From contig OY735215.1 in assembly GCA_963457665.1 (NCBI GenBank), positions 32,160,900-32,224,899 of the forward strand: a DNA stretch of 64,000 nt, written 5' to 3'. A program made the translations under genes and the position numbers. The notes beneath the pieces were generated by a model. It worked only from the letters and a program-made list of their open reading frames with translations, had not been told where the DNA came from and made no database searches. Every line of letters starts with the position of its first letter. Within the stretch, counting starts at the first letter, position 1. This stretch comes from Thysanoteuthis rhombus. Taxonomy: Eukaryota; Mollusca; Cephalopoda; Oegopsida; Thysanoteuthidae. This document shows, in pieces, positions 25,921 to 38,558 of this stretch.

Positions 25921-26136
25921 ACGTGTGTCCAGCAGCTAAAGTTTGACTGACTGCTGCAGTTGAGACGCAAACACCGTTCGCTGTGTCCTCCTCTCTGTAG
26001 AGCTGATTAAACAGAAAGAGGGGAAGACGTATGTGATCAGCAGCTCAAGTGTGACAGACTGCTGGAGCTGACACACACACACACACATACGGTCTGCTGA
26101 ATCTCTGGGTTTAACGGGAAAACAAAGCTGATTAAA
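25921..26136. repeat. Two-copy ~108-bp tandem duplication
   Basis: cgtgtgtccagcagctaaag...tgactgactgctgcagttga and cgtatgtgatcagcagctca...tgacagactgctggagctga are parallel, both followed by acac/acgg(t/c)(t)ctg and a gctgatta(aa)agag tail. About 80% similar by eye. Confidence 0.65.
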
Positions 26137-26254
26137 GAGCGGGGAGAGATTGAGATCTATATGTCTGAAAATGATGATTGAAACTACAAATATATTAAAA
26201 TATTAACCTGGCCATAGATGAAATGAAAATACCATCATTTTTGGCAGGTACTCT

Positions 26255-26335
26255 ACTGCTGCTGCTACTACTACTACTACTACTAATACTACTACTACTA
26301 ATAATAATAATATGATAATAATAATAATAAATCAA
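26255..26335. repeat. (CTG/CTA)n(ATA)n trinucleotide repeat
   Basis: ctgctgctgctactactact grading into aataataataat. Confidence 0.9.
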
Positions 26336-26339
26336 AGAA

Positions 26340-28120
26340 CCAAAAGATATCTAAAATAAAACTCTGCTGCAGAATCTTGATCGAAGGAACGAATACCTAG
26401 TTTCCATTCTGAGATACTCCGAACCTTTCTTAAACTGGACAAGAGAGAAACTCATAAATCTCGACTAACAAAACAGGAAAACTGGTGACAACAATGCATG
26501 AAGCCTTACGCAAAGGAGACGATGCTGACAAACTACACGTAAAAAGGAAAAGGGTTGGGAAGGGGGACTCGTTAGGACCTGGGATTGCATCGACTCTCCA
26601 ATGAAGGAACTGGAAAGATTACACAAAACAGGGTAGGGAAAGAATAATTACTAAAAGTCTAATGCTACAGTAGAACTAACAGGAAGATGAATAGCTGTGT
26701 TGCCACAATGGACGTTGTATATCCGGATAAGAATATTTTGGATGCGCCTAGATGTTTAGATTTTTCACACACAGACAATTTTCTTTAATGAGACAGATTT
26801 TTTTAACAACTATCTAGATATTATTATTTTATATATAATAAATCAAAAACATTACTGGATATTCTCTAAAAATATCCAAAATTTTCAGATATCCATCTAA
26901 AATATTTCAGAGGTTTAGACCTGTACAAAATCCCAAATAACAAAATATAAAAAATTCAAATACATCTCATTTTTTTTAATGAGAACTGAAGGTGAGTTTA
27001 CCCACCCCCTTTTTTATTTTGATTTATTTATGTCCCAGAAATTAAGTCTTATTGGTCACAAATGTTGGATTACTTTTAATTTTTTTATCGTTTGCTACGA
27101 AAAAAAAGTCTTAATAAATACGTAGTATGTTTTTAGATATTTTGGGAAAATTAAGACTTTTTTTTTTTTTAACTCAATTCTGAATCTGAAAATTTGAGAT
27201 GAAGTGGCAATACTCATGAATAGAGAAAGCGGAAACATAGAAAATAAGAATCCAAAAGGAAGAAGAGAAAACAACTGGGTGGGCATTTCAGAAAACAAAT
27301 TCAAGGAATTGCAAATGAATCGACTTGTACTTGGTTGCGTAGAGGAAAGCAAAAGAAAGAAACATAGTCGCTGTAAATAGGACCATCATGTGATTAATTC
27401 TATTAACTATTTTTGTGTAAGCGTTTAGTATTTGTCTGATGGCTTCTCGAAGTCAGAACTTAATCCAGACAAACAAACCCATACCCCGACCCTAACAGCC
27501 TTCCGTTTTTCTTCATATATTCAACGACAGTTTTTTTTCTCTTCTGGATTTTAAATAAATAAAATGAAATTCAAGAAAACCAGGCTGTTGGGGTTCGTGA
27601 ATCGTTTAACCTCACTTTAAGCTTCTTCAAATAACCAGATACCGATTTTAAGCCATGAGAAGCCGTTGACGTCCGTCTAAGAAAAAAAGCGAACAACAAA
27701 CAAAAAAACGTTATATTTTAAACCGTTTCACAGCCACATGTATTTATTAACCCGACTCGTTCTCACGTTGACCATAAAAACGATATTTGTTTTTTAGTAG
27801 TTTTTCTTCCCCCTTTCTCTGTTTAAAAAGACTGTAGCTGTTTAAATTAACTTTCCGTCTCTTGGTAATATCATACTATCGAGTTTTATTTGTTTTAATT
27901 TATTTTTTCAAGTTTTATTATTTTAGCACAAAGTCACTCTTTAGCATAAGAAGTACGCTTAAGTATATTAACTTGTATGACTGTCCTTTGACCAAACGTT
28001 CCATACTGAGGATTTTGTGGTGCTGTTATTGATATAATTTAACTGTTTTAGTCGCCTACAACAGAAGCTTACAACTCTGAGTTTTAATGAACTATTCAAA
28101 CTTGTAATACTCTTATCTAT
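26340..28120. other. No gene recognised (26.3-28.1 kb)
   Basis: AT-rich intergenic-looking sequence; only short ORFs. Confidence 0.6.
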
Positions 28121-28129
28121 TCTTGCGGC

Positions 28130-28200
28130 TCAATCGGTAGAGGAATTTCCTAACTAGATACAAAGGATGCGAGTTCGAGTCAAGCTTGGAGCTTATTTCC
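28130..28200 (+). repeat. tRNA-derived SINE head
   Basis: A-box-like GGCTCAATCGGTAGAGG and B-box-like GAGTTCGAGTC spaced about 35 nt apart on the plus strand. No acceptor stem closure. Confidence 0.55.
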
Positions 28201-28564
28201 TTTTCTCTTATTTGCACTGTTTAGCACTCACCATCGTAGACTGATAAAGGCAACTAAAATCAAGATGCAAGAAAATACTAGTCAGGAATTAAAAAACGGA
28301 ATGCAAGCTTGTTATTCAGCGATTAACATTAAGGAGGGTTAGAATGGACATTTGACTAAGAATAGAAAACACTTGAATGTTAATGAAACGAGTTGGGTGT
28401 AAATGTTTGCAGTTGCAAATGCGAAGTTATCTTTTAAGGGAAACGCTGAAATTGTACCTCAATCCAAAGTTCGTTGAGTAACAAATTGTTTTTCGTTGGT
28501 GTGAAGACAGGAGATTTCAGGTGTCTCTTATGGGGTCCGGTTCGTTCATCTTCAACAATTCATA

Positions 28565-28940
28565 GCGGAAGAATGAAGTTACATACACATATAGACGCCA
28601 TAAAGACACAGGCTACATACAATTTACTCAAATGCACACATACACGCGTATGACAAATACACACACACGTTACATACGCGCGCAGATATACTACATACGA
28701 ACACAACATATTCTTAGGTATATAGCACATGCTAGATTTGCATTCACATACATGACATACACGGATAAAACATGAATGTTTGTGTTTGCATATATGGCAT
28801 GTTATTTGGTATGAGTTTGTGTTTATGAATGCACATACATAGGATGTGTTTGCATGTAGTGTGTATGTATACATGTGCGCATATGGTATGTGTGTATTTT
28901 TCTTGTATGTTCATGTGTATTTGTGACTAGTGTGTATATA
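28565..28940. repeat. CA-rich to TG-rich cryptic inverted repeat
   Basis: 28575-28760 is dominated by acatac/acacac on the plus strand and 28770-28940 by tgtatg/gtgtgt, giving an imperfect fold-back. No terminal motif of a known element. Confidence 0.6.
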
Positions 28941-29677
28941 TGTATAGGTTTAATTTTTTACCGATCCTAACGAAAGTTAGAAAGGATGTGTATTTTTAAT
29001 GTACCTTGAAATAAGGGGGTAGGTAAGCTCTATTACGACCCATATATATTTATATATGTTTGTACACATAACTTGGGAGCTATGCATTCCGGACAAAATA
29101 AACCTATAATCGAATTCAGCACGTCTCAATCTACGTACAGCACTTGGTTTTTAGGTCAAATTTTGGAAAAGAATTCACTTCTATTGAATATTTACAGCTT
29201 TTACGCAACAGCAGTATTCTAGCAAGTTAGTCATGTGTTCGTCGCCGGGGGCGGGGGGAGACAATGCCCCATCCCCTCTGGAGGGATGGTTGATCCTTTC
29301 GCAAGAAAGAGCTGAAAGTTTCTTGTCTTTAGGGATTGGTCACGATTGCTACAAGCAGCTTAACTTCATTTTCATTCTACTTTATTTCGCTTTTTTTTCT
29401 TTTTTTTTTTTAAATTCCCTACTTTCCTCTTCCCCCCCCCCTCTCTCCGTGCGTCCTACTCACTCCCATATTCTCTTTCTTCAGTTTTACTTTTTTTCCC
29501 CCTTCTTATCTCTGGTGTCTTATTCTATATATCCATTATATAGAACGCCGACGATTGTTTGCTTGGTAGTATGCGTGTGAGGTGAGGGAAACGGTCGGTC
29601 CCTAGGATGGATTTATTAGTTTCTATGGGTAAATCGGCAAGGGAATGAACACAAGATAGGTGGCGCTGACCTCCGAT

Positions 29678-30060
29678 TTCGTCACTTAGACCATGTTTTC
29701 CCCATTTGGCCTTATACCGGTCTCTATTCAGTTTCGTGAATATTTGGTTGCTTCCTTAAGACCGATGGTCAGCAAGTTTGTCTCGGTGACCTTTTCAACT
29801 GTTTGGACGTATGCCATGTTTAACCCAGCTTCGTAGATATTTGGGTGACTACCCAATCTGACGGTCAGCAAGTTCTTGTTGGTAACCATTTCCCCGCCCT
29901 GCCCTATTTGGCCTTATACCGGGCTCACTCACGCTTTGCAAATGTTCGGGTGGATACTGGAGCCAAACAGCCCGCAATTTCATCTGTGACCATTCCTTCC
30001 ATTTGACCAGGTGCTGGACTTAAGCTCCGTAAATATCAAGACTACGTTACCGAGATGTAT
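29678..30060. repeat. Four diverged ~100-bp tandem repeats
   Basis: Units beginning near 29678, 29786, 29882 and 29985 share GACCAT(T)TTCC...CCATTTGGCCTTATACCGG, then TTCGT(A/G)AATATTTGG(G)T and GGTCAGCAAGTTTGT. Divergence between units is high, so the array is old. Confidence 0.75.
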
Positions 30061-30336
30061 CTAAAGCCACAAAGAGTGATATTCCTCCTGAGCCGTCTCG
30101 GAAGATCCTCTTGCTAACACCAGATACTATCAGAGAGTATCAATACTCGCTGTAGAAGGTTTTCTCGTTACTGCGTCTTAGACGGGCTTTGTTTTCAGTC
30201 GAATAGACGCTTGTTGAACCCGAGAAGGTTTCCTTAGTCATTGTTTTTTTTCTCCAAGATGTTGAATTTGGCGTCTTGCGTCAACATCCGGTCTACAGTG
30301 TAGACAGAGTATTCCAATTGGTCACCAGTCACGGCA

Positions 30337-30588
30337 ATGACAGACAGTTTTCAGAAGGACGGAGGTAACAGAACAGCCGACACACCACTAGAGCTCTGGA
30401 CACCGAGAGTTCAAGGATGGTTATTTCTATTCGAATTGGAGGAACTACTGAAAAGATGGATTGGAAGTTCGAGTTGCACACTCCAGCAAACCTTTTTAAA
30501 AGATCAATTCAAGACCACAAAAGCGACGGCAATACGATTAGCTTCTCCAGAAGCTCCGATTAACTGTCCTCCGAATGGAGACCGTTAA
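30337..30588 (+). pseudogene. Possible Gypsy gag N-terminal fragment
   Basis: An 83-codon frame with LELWTPRVQGWLFLFELEEL loosely resembles the (P/L)..W...P..WF...E..F start of gag in some Gypsy elements. No neighbouring pol was found. Weak; could be an unrelated ORF. Confidence 0.25.
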
Positions 30589-30632
30589 TGAACCAGACGC
30601 CAAAAAACCAGCATGGTTTGTTAGTCCAGGTG

Positions 30633-30634
<2 letters not shown>

Positions 30635-30724
<90 letters not shown>
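30635..30724. repeat. (AT)n(GA)n compound microsatellite
   Basis: 52 bp AT then about 37 bp GA, followed by degenerate gata to ~30775. Confidence 0.95.
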
Positions 30725-30727
<3 letters not shown>

Positions 30728-30779
30728 ATAGATAGATTGATAGACATATATAGATAGAGAGATAGATATAGAGATATTG

Positions 30780-33500
30780 CGCGCGCTCAACCTCTTCATG
30801 AGCCCAAAGAATTTGTAGCGGTTGACCTCAACATCTATTACCATCTCAGGGTAATGTGCACACAGATGTTGCAATTCGGAACTTACCATCGTTTTTTTTC
30901 TTCCTGTCAGGGAGTAAAAAAAAAATAAGGGATGGAGATTCAACATTGCTGTACAAAGTCTTTCTGGGTTATATAATTTTGAGTTTTCATGATAGGACCA
31001 GTTATCTATTCATTTATTTATTTATTTTCGGAACTAGCAGTAGATAGGCATTTTTGCTTTCTGGCGACAAAATCATAGACCTTCGTCCTTTGGCATTCTG
31101 CAGAAAGATGACCAGTTTCTCCAAGTCACCACGACTGGAAGCTTCCGGACAGTAGCGTCGAAAATGATGGTGATGACAATGAAGGCTCTACGTTAAAACG
31201 AATCGCCATTCCCTCACATACTATCGGACAAAATAGCTGCAATATTTCCAAACTGAAGAAAATATGCAGCTAAATGCTTACCAAATATTCAGCAAGGTAT
31301 CTTGTATAGCCAATCTGATCCTTCTGACCTTGGCTCTGAGTGAGAAACTTTTTGTTTCAAGATCTTTTTGTCAGAGAGGCATTGTTGATCAGTGGGCAAT
31401 GGTATGTTCCATATACAATTCCAGCTTTTTACAGTTTGCTGGAATTTCACTCTCAGTCCAGTTAATGACTTATTGATCGCGACGTCTTTCGTAGATTTGG
31501 CAGTTTTCTTTGTTTTGTTTTTTTAGATCAATCACGTTGACAGTTCTATTTTCAATGTCTTACAACTTGGGTAAATCAAATGGAAGCATCTCGACGACCT
31601 CTACTGGAGGGGGGGGGTAGTTTCTTGCTTTTTGACCAACTCTGAAATAGTCAAATTTGGGAGCGTTTCCACTTATTGGGCGGAGGGGGGGTCTTAAGTG
31701 TTTCCTAGTTTTGTTATTCCCCCAGCCCACCTTTTTTTCGATGTTTTTGAAAATGACCCGCAAGGCCGAGATCCAAGACCAGGAAATCAACAGTTTAACA
31801 AATGATAACAAAATATATCAGTAGTAATCAGAATTATAATAAACTAATAGTCATTTTTTTTAGTCCAAAAACCGCCTGGAAAAAAAAAGAAGCCCAGTGT
31901 TGTCTAATAGGAACTTCTGTTTATTTTAGTATTAACAGTAAATGGTTCTCAGAGTAAATTGAATCGAATCAACAGCCCTCACGATTAATGAATCCAGGGT
32001 TTATACCATGTGTTCTAATAATCTCTGAACAAAGGATTGGCTATTCTTCCTATAAAAATCAAGGGAGGGGTACTTAAAGACTAATCAGTCTCATCACTGA
32101 ACGGGTTCTCTTAGCTTTGTTCGAAAGCGCCCCCCCACCCGGTGCTCTTTTGAAAACTAAAGACTGAAGACGATTGAAAACTGGTTTTTCGCTTAAAACT
32201 TTTGCACACACCTCTACTAGTTCGTCCCAACAAAAAGTATATTTTAAAAAAACAAAAACAAACCAAGGCTAATTCTTTGATGAATTAATAAATTAAGTAT
32301 AACCAACTTTTCAGAAGTGAATTAGTAAGATCTAAATAAAACATCAAAGTAAGACCCGAGGAATTGCTTCCACCCGAAATACTGGAAGAAAGCCGTAGAG
32401 TACAATGGCCGAAACGCTGTGCTCAAAATATGAACAGAGATGCGTACAACAGCTTGTACATGATCAAACTAAGGGTCGGTAATTAATTCCGAATCAGTAG
32501 AGCACACATCGAAATTTTATTGAATTTTAGCACAAAAACAAGCATTCTGAAGATGTTGCAAATAAACACCGAAATATCTACAAAATTCAACTCCTGTTGA
32601 TCGTTAATGAAATATTGATAAGCAGCAGCTACTTTTTTTCGGAATCGCTTTAGCGTAAAAGATATTTTGATTGAGCGGAAAGGAGAAAAAGATTCAGTTA
32701 TATATATATATATATATATATATAAATATAAAAAGGAGAGAGAAATTAGGTAATTGAAGCCTTATTATAGGGCTTTGTTTAGTCGGTGATTTCACCGGGG
32801 ACCGTTGGGGGAACTAGTTGACCGTCAGCTGCGGGGGCCCGATGCCAAGAGGAAGAAACGAATGATTCATTCTAGGTTTTTTTTTGGTTGGCAGATAAAA
32901 GAGAGACGAAACAAAATGAGAATCTAGAGGAAAAAAAGAGGAACATTTTATAACAATACGAATTGCTTTTTGCGCTGTTGGTCTCAAGTGAGGTGTATAA
33001 CGTGTATCAGTATGTGTTTTAGTACTAAATACGTTGAGGTTTATAGTCGTTTAAAAAAAGGGTTTAAGCATAAGAGGATTCGTACATGAAAAATGCGTTT
33101 GGGGGTATGCCGATCTGTCTGTGAGCATTTTTCTTGTACAAGTTCATCATTTCGTACGTTAAAATACCTTAGACATGTGCACGAGAGAAGAGGGGGGGGC
33201 GTACATTTGTGTATTTAAGAATTAATACCCACGTTTTGTTGTTTTCCGGCGAGGGTGGGGGAAATTTCATTTTTCTCTTCATGTATTCGTTTTTTAATGT
33301 TCATTCATTTTCGTCAGCACAAAAAATGTTTGTTTGTTTTTGTTTCAATTTTTGTATTTTCCCTAGTTTCCAATTTTGAGGGGAAAAAAATTATTCAATG
33401 AATTTGACCACATTTAAAAGAAAAAAAAATATCAAAGTTAAACTAGGGTCCGAGTAACAATGCCCCCCGCCCCGCAACAAAAACAACAAGAATCCTGACC
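30780..33500. other. No gene recognised (30.8-33.5 kb)
   Basis: AT-rich with G8-G9 runs (31610, 33190) and a relative of the 46.6-kb hairpin loop at 32381-32420. No coding region supported. Confidence 0.6.
32698..32724. repeat. (AT)n microsatellite
   Basis: About 25 bp of AT. Confidence 0.9.
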
Positions 33501-33519
33501 TAACTTAGGGGAGTTAACT

Positions 33520-33740
33520 CTTCAGTTACCATCTCCCTACAGTGACTTGAAGATTACGACCACTTGATTGGCTCAGTTTGTAAGAGAGCTCCCTAGCTAA
33601 CAGGTCATTTTATAATTATATATATATCATTTATTACATATATAATAATTTAAAAAGTTGCATTTATTTTCAGTTGGGATAAAAGTAAGCCTGGAGTTTG
33701 ACCCTGCAATGGTCAGGCTTGTTTTTATTCATTGTTCCGT
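33520..33740 (+). repeat. SINE family S copy split by AT-rich insert
   Basis: ccctacagtgacttgaagat, gattggctcagtttgtaaga and gagctccctagctaac, then ~55 bp of AT-rich sequence, then gcctggagtttgaccctgca and aggcttgt. The first part aligns with 44200-44280, the last with 48890-48935. Confidence 0.6.
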
Positions 33741-34099
33741 TCTCACCATTATTGGCATTCACTTACCAAGTAGAAATAAACTTTTTTTTTTATTCGATGA
33801 ACCTCCAAACAGTTTTAAACGATACCCAAAATTTTGTCTCCCTGTTCTACTTTTCCAAGATATTTTAATAGAAAATTGGTACTTAGTTAACTACATACAC
33901 CACTCGTTGGGACTTGTCCATCCATTTCAACAATCCCCACATCTGTTCTGCTTTTCGACTCCTCGGGCATCTTATTCGTTGCTAATATTCGCTTAACATA
34001 GTATCAGGTCGAGGCAGCCATTGCTGAGCTTCACTTATTACAGCGAAAAACTACAAATGTGCTGATTGAATTTATGGCAACTGTAATGGACGTCTAGGC

Positions 34100-34735
34100 C
34101 CACTCGCTAACCATTTGAGGTTCACAACTTTTGGCACAAGATCATACATACGGAGTACCCGATGTGGACTCAACTCACTACTTGGTAGTGTTGACCTGCG
34201 AGACTAGCTTCCTGACCACTGTACTACAATGAAGCACCCTTCTTTTCACTAAGCTTAGCTTAGTATAGTTCAAGCACAAGGCCACCTAGTGAGGATTACA
34301 CTCACTAACAATGATCAGCAAGACTAGTTTACTATTGCACCACAACAAAGTGCTCTATTTCTTGATTTAAAAAAAAAAAAAAATAAAAATAAAAATTAGT
34401 TTTTGGCACAAGACCACAAGTGTGGGGCACCAAGTGAGATCAAACTTAATGGTAATGATGGTCATGATCAGCTTGTTAACCATTGCACTGAGACAAGACA
34501 CAAAAAAATTGGGGGCAGTGAGTGAGAATTGAACTCAGTCAATCAGTAATTTTCTACAAGTTGAGTTTGCTAACCAATGCACCAGAGAGTGAGGAGGTCC
34601 AGTATGTTTTTTTTTTTTTTCCAAATTCAACATTTTCACAGCACAATGCCACTAATGTAAGGGATTCAGTGGGGTGGAGGTGGGATTTCATTCTATGGTG
34701 GTAATGGACTGATAGCTCATCGATCATTACGCCCA
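34100..34735. repeat. Five diverged ~125-bp tandem tRNA-like monomers
   Basis: Units share GGCACAAG(A/G)CCAC(A/T)...(G)GCACC(A/T)AGTGAG(G/A)AT...ACTCA(C/G)T...GATCAGC(A/T)...TAACCA(T/A)TGCACCA. Minus-strand reading gives TGGTTAGCAA...GTT(T/C)GAT(C/T)CTCACT, like A and B boxes of a tRNA-derived SINE. Poly(A/T) runs separate units. Confidence 0.65.
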
Positions 34736-36752
34736 GATTTTGTCAATACAGCCCCCCCCCCCTATCCGAAGGTAGAGTCTCTATAAAAACCTTTCATGAA
34801 CCCAAAGTGAATCGGCAGTTGGTATTAATTTATATTGAGCATTCCGAGAACCCATGATGAGATAGATAGAGAGGCTGCACACTGCTTTTATAAATGGCTT
34901 GCTCTCTGCAAAACTTACCCTGAATGGTATATTCACCTTTATTGAGTGTATTCAAGATGCTACAAAAAAAAAAAACAAAACAAAAAAAAAAAAACCCCCA
35001 GAAGCACTAATAAGGGAGGATATACAAGTGTTCCCCGATATCAGATCGCATTTTTTTATCTTTTTCTTTCTTCTTTAAATTTGGTATGATAAATAAAATG
35101 GAGTCCGGCATTATGTTCTTGAACTATCATAAATGGGGATACATAGATAATTACTCCTTGAATGTCAACAAGTCAGTTTTATTTAAAATAAAGGCATCTT
35201 CTACAATTTTTATTAAGCTTTTATACTGATAAGCAGAAAATGGCTTATTATAGATTAAGGGGTTTTGGATTTAATACTTGCATCTACATAATGAGTTGAA
35301 CAAATACCTTCTATTTTCCTCATCACTGTTACCCCTATGAGTATCTTTAACCTTCGACATTTTCAACAATATCTTTGTACAGATGAGAGAATAAGTAAAA
35401 AATACCATGATTAATACACGTAGGTCTGGCAGTGGCAATAATTGGTTTTGAGTTTGTTAATATAATTTTATGTTTCTAAAGTTTTTTTTTTTTAAAGAAA
35501 AAAAAAGATAACCAAGTTTATACTGTTGTTAGAATAAGTTGAATGCCTTGTGTCTCATCTTCAAAATCATTATGGTGAGGTTAGCGGTGGAATTTTTTGC
35601 TGGTGATGTCATGATGTCAGACAAGGGGTACTCAACCTGTTTTTCTATTTTTGGCCCATGGTGCTTAAACCTGATTAGGCACTTGGAGAAAATCATTTTC
35701 TCTAGGTTAAACAAGATTTAACAAAAACAGAACAAAAATATATAGGACGAATCATTTTTTAATAAAATATTTTTGTGCCATAATTTGATCAATTTCAACA
35801 AAATTCTTTTTTTAGTAAAAAAAAGAAACAATTTTTTGAAAATCAAATCTACAATTTGATTTAACATAACATTCAACAAAAACAGACAAAAAAAACAAAA
35901 AACAAAGAAATCTAAAACAAAGCATAAAATACAAAAAAAAACAAAAAAAAAACCAATAAATAAACTAAACAATTGGAATGGATACAAGGGCTGCATCAAC
36001 TTTGTTAGGATTAACGTGAAGGCGTTAAAAGTCGCCCAAATCACTTATGAATCTAGGATTCATTTTAAATTCAAAATGAATGATCAAGTTAAAAATGAAG
36101 TTAGAAAGAAAAAAAAGTTTAAAAAAAAAAAATAAAATAGAATAAAATAAAATAAAAAGAATGATCTGAACGGCGGTAAATTTCTGCTTCTCGTGATTAG
36201 AAATTGATGAATCAAGAAAAACCTGAAATGAAACGAACGTTGGGGAGGGGGCCTAGATGGGAACAATCTAAAATGAATTGAAAGAAAAAATTTTTTAAAA
36301 AATGACAAGTAAAAACTAACTGAATTTGTATTATAGACCAACTACGAAACTGAAATTTGCAGGTTTTCACCAAAATTAATGTATCATATTTCATGGCATA
36401 TAAGAACCCCCCTTTTTTCTTCCTGAAAAATGTCTATACAAAAAAAGAAAGAAAAATATATTGATAAATGAGGATTCAGGATAATGTGTTTCTTAACATT
36501 CCCTGCAGAAATAAAGAAGCGAGGGGGGGCCCCCAAGTATGTACACGCAGGTTGTCAGAATTGAAATCTAATAATAGTAAATATTACAGACTTAAAATAT
36601 CTAAAAGTGACTATATATAATTTGAGACAATCTGTCAAGTCTGAGATAATGAATATTTCAGTTACCAAAATATGTATAAAAAATCTAAAAAAAAAAAAAA
36701 AAAGTAAAATAAAAAAAATCTTTAAAAAATAATTCTCATCTATATCTGTCTA

Positions 36753-36892
<140 letters not shown>

Positions 36893-37401
36893 TGCAATTT
36901 TTGTTCAATAACATTATTACATTGTCTGAAGATGGTGTAGCACAATTAGTGAGGGTATTTGTTTCAACATTTGGACATGTATATTTTACACACATATTGA
37001 CTTCTGTTAATTACTATGCATTTTTGTGGAGTAAATTAATGCTGTAATTGACAGTAATCAATGGTTATAATTACAAGAGAAAAAAAATAAAGGTGTGAAA
37101 TGGGGTTGCAATTAACTGTTCAAGGATACTCATGTTGACTGTGAAAAAATGCTCTTGCAAAAGGCATGAATCCACACCCACCTATGGGTAAACAGCAGGG
37201 CAGTTGGAGACTTGTAGCCAGTAGGTCTTAACCTATCTAAACAGCAATATGGCTTCATGAGTCAAAAGGATGAAAAAAAAAAAAATCCCATGAAAAGGTT
37301 AGTTACAGGCTGTTAAAGTGTGTCTTTGGTTTAATGGAGTAGCCAGTTATTGGGTCCAAAATTGTTAGTCCTGAAGCAGTTCTATCAACTGGAATCCATT
37401 G

Positions 37402-37403
<2 letters not shown>

Positions 37404-37434
<31 letters not shown>
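37404..37434. repeat. (AT)n microsatellite
   Basis: 31 bp of AT. Confidence 0.9.
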
Positions 37435-37437
<3 letters not shown>

Positions 37438-38420
37438 AAATAATTGAGTGTTGTATTACAACTCTTCAGTGTGGCTATATCTATTATCCAATCCAGTACC
37501 ATGAGGTAGGATCAAAACTTTAACTTTAGACCCAGAGGCTGGCATTTTACCCCATGCCTTACGCAGAACTGGACGGTCAGAATTCAAGTGATATATTTAC
37601 TTACACACAATTCCCCATCCACCAGAGTGCTACATTACATATATATAAAAAAAATATTCAGTAACAGCTTACTTATCTACATATTCTTGTGAATTTCTTT
37701 TTGCAATTACATCAGACCAATTCTGAAGACGTTATCTTATTACAATGAGGTTGCTTCAATGAACATTTTTAAAGCAATTTGTATTACAACAAAATAACCT
37801 TTGTTTCAAAAGAACAACCTTAGAAAAATAGGAACATTGTTATTTGTTTTTGAAAATCCAAAACTAAGAAAAAACTAAGGATAACAAATGTTCAACATGA
37901 ACATAAAATTAATTCGAGATGTCAATTTCGCATCTTTCTCATAGAATACAGTCACCAGGTCAGAAACATTCATCTTTAGGTGTCAAGATACTTGCTATGG
38001 AAGTTTTGAAAAAAACAAACAAAAAACAAAAAAAAAAAAAAAAAACTAATAGCAGCCAGAATACAGACCAACGTTTTTACTCAACATTCTTGCTTTGCAA
38101 AGATTAATCTCTAATATTTTTTTCTGAATTTGGAAAGGCGATGCTTTTGAAAGTTTCTAATATTTGCATTCATTGAAGGCAAATAAAGATGTGTGTGCTG
38201 AATATAAGGTTAGTTTCAAAACAGTAGATTCATTGATAAATTTTTTGCTTTTTTTTTATCAGATGAACTATCATAAATCATTATCTTTCAAGATTTTCAT
38301 GGTAACTTTTTTACCTCCATCTCAATTTATTAGTTGCTTTCTATTGCAACTTTTACTCACACTAATCCCCACCCCCCGCGGCAATGAGTAAATAACATTG
38401 ATTGGAAAATAAAGAATCAG

Positions 38421-38503
38421 CCTTAGGTGGGATTTGAACCTACATCCCCAAGGAGAGCACCATTTCTGCTGGTCTGTGCTACCTTTTGAGCTACCGATAT
38501 AAC
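38421..38503 (-). repeat. tRNA-derived SINE head / tRNA pseudogene, Ser-like
   Basis: On the minus strand there is an A-box-like TAGCTCAAAAGGTAGCAC and a good B box GGTTCAAATCC about 50 nt later. A 7-nt loop (GCAGAAA) closed by ACCA/TGGT and a long variable arm recall class II (Ser/Leu) tRNA. The 5' and 3' ends do not form an acceptor stem and base 33 is C, so it is a SINE head or pseudogene rather than a working tRNA gene. It lies in the 3' flank or 3' UTR of the ABCG gene. Confidence 0.6.
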
Positions 38504-38552
38504 TTGAAGACAGGACTCCAAAGCCTATCCATCATTCTGATCAATAGCAATG

Positions 38553-38558
38553 TTTATT
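38553..38558 (-). terminator. Candidate poly(A) signal for the ABCG gene
   Basis: AATAAA on the minus strand about 590 bp downstream of the ABCG stop codon. In this A/T-rich sequence the hexamer is common by chance and no cleavage site can be shown, so this is only a plausible 3' end. Confidence 0.25.
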
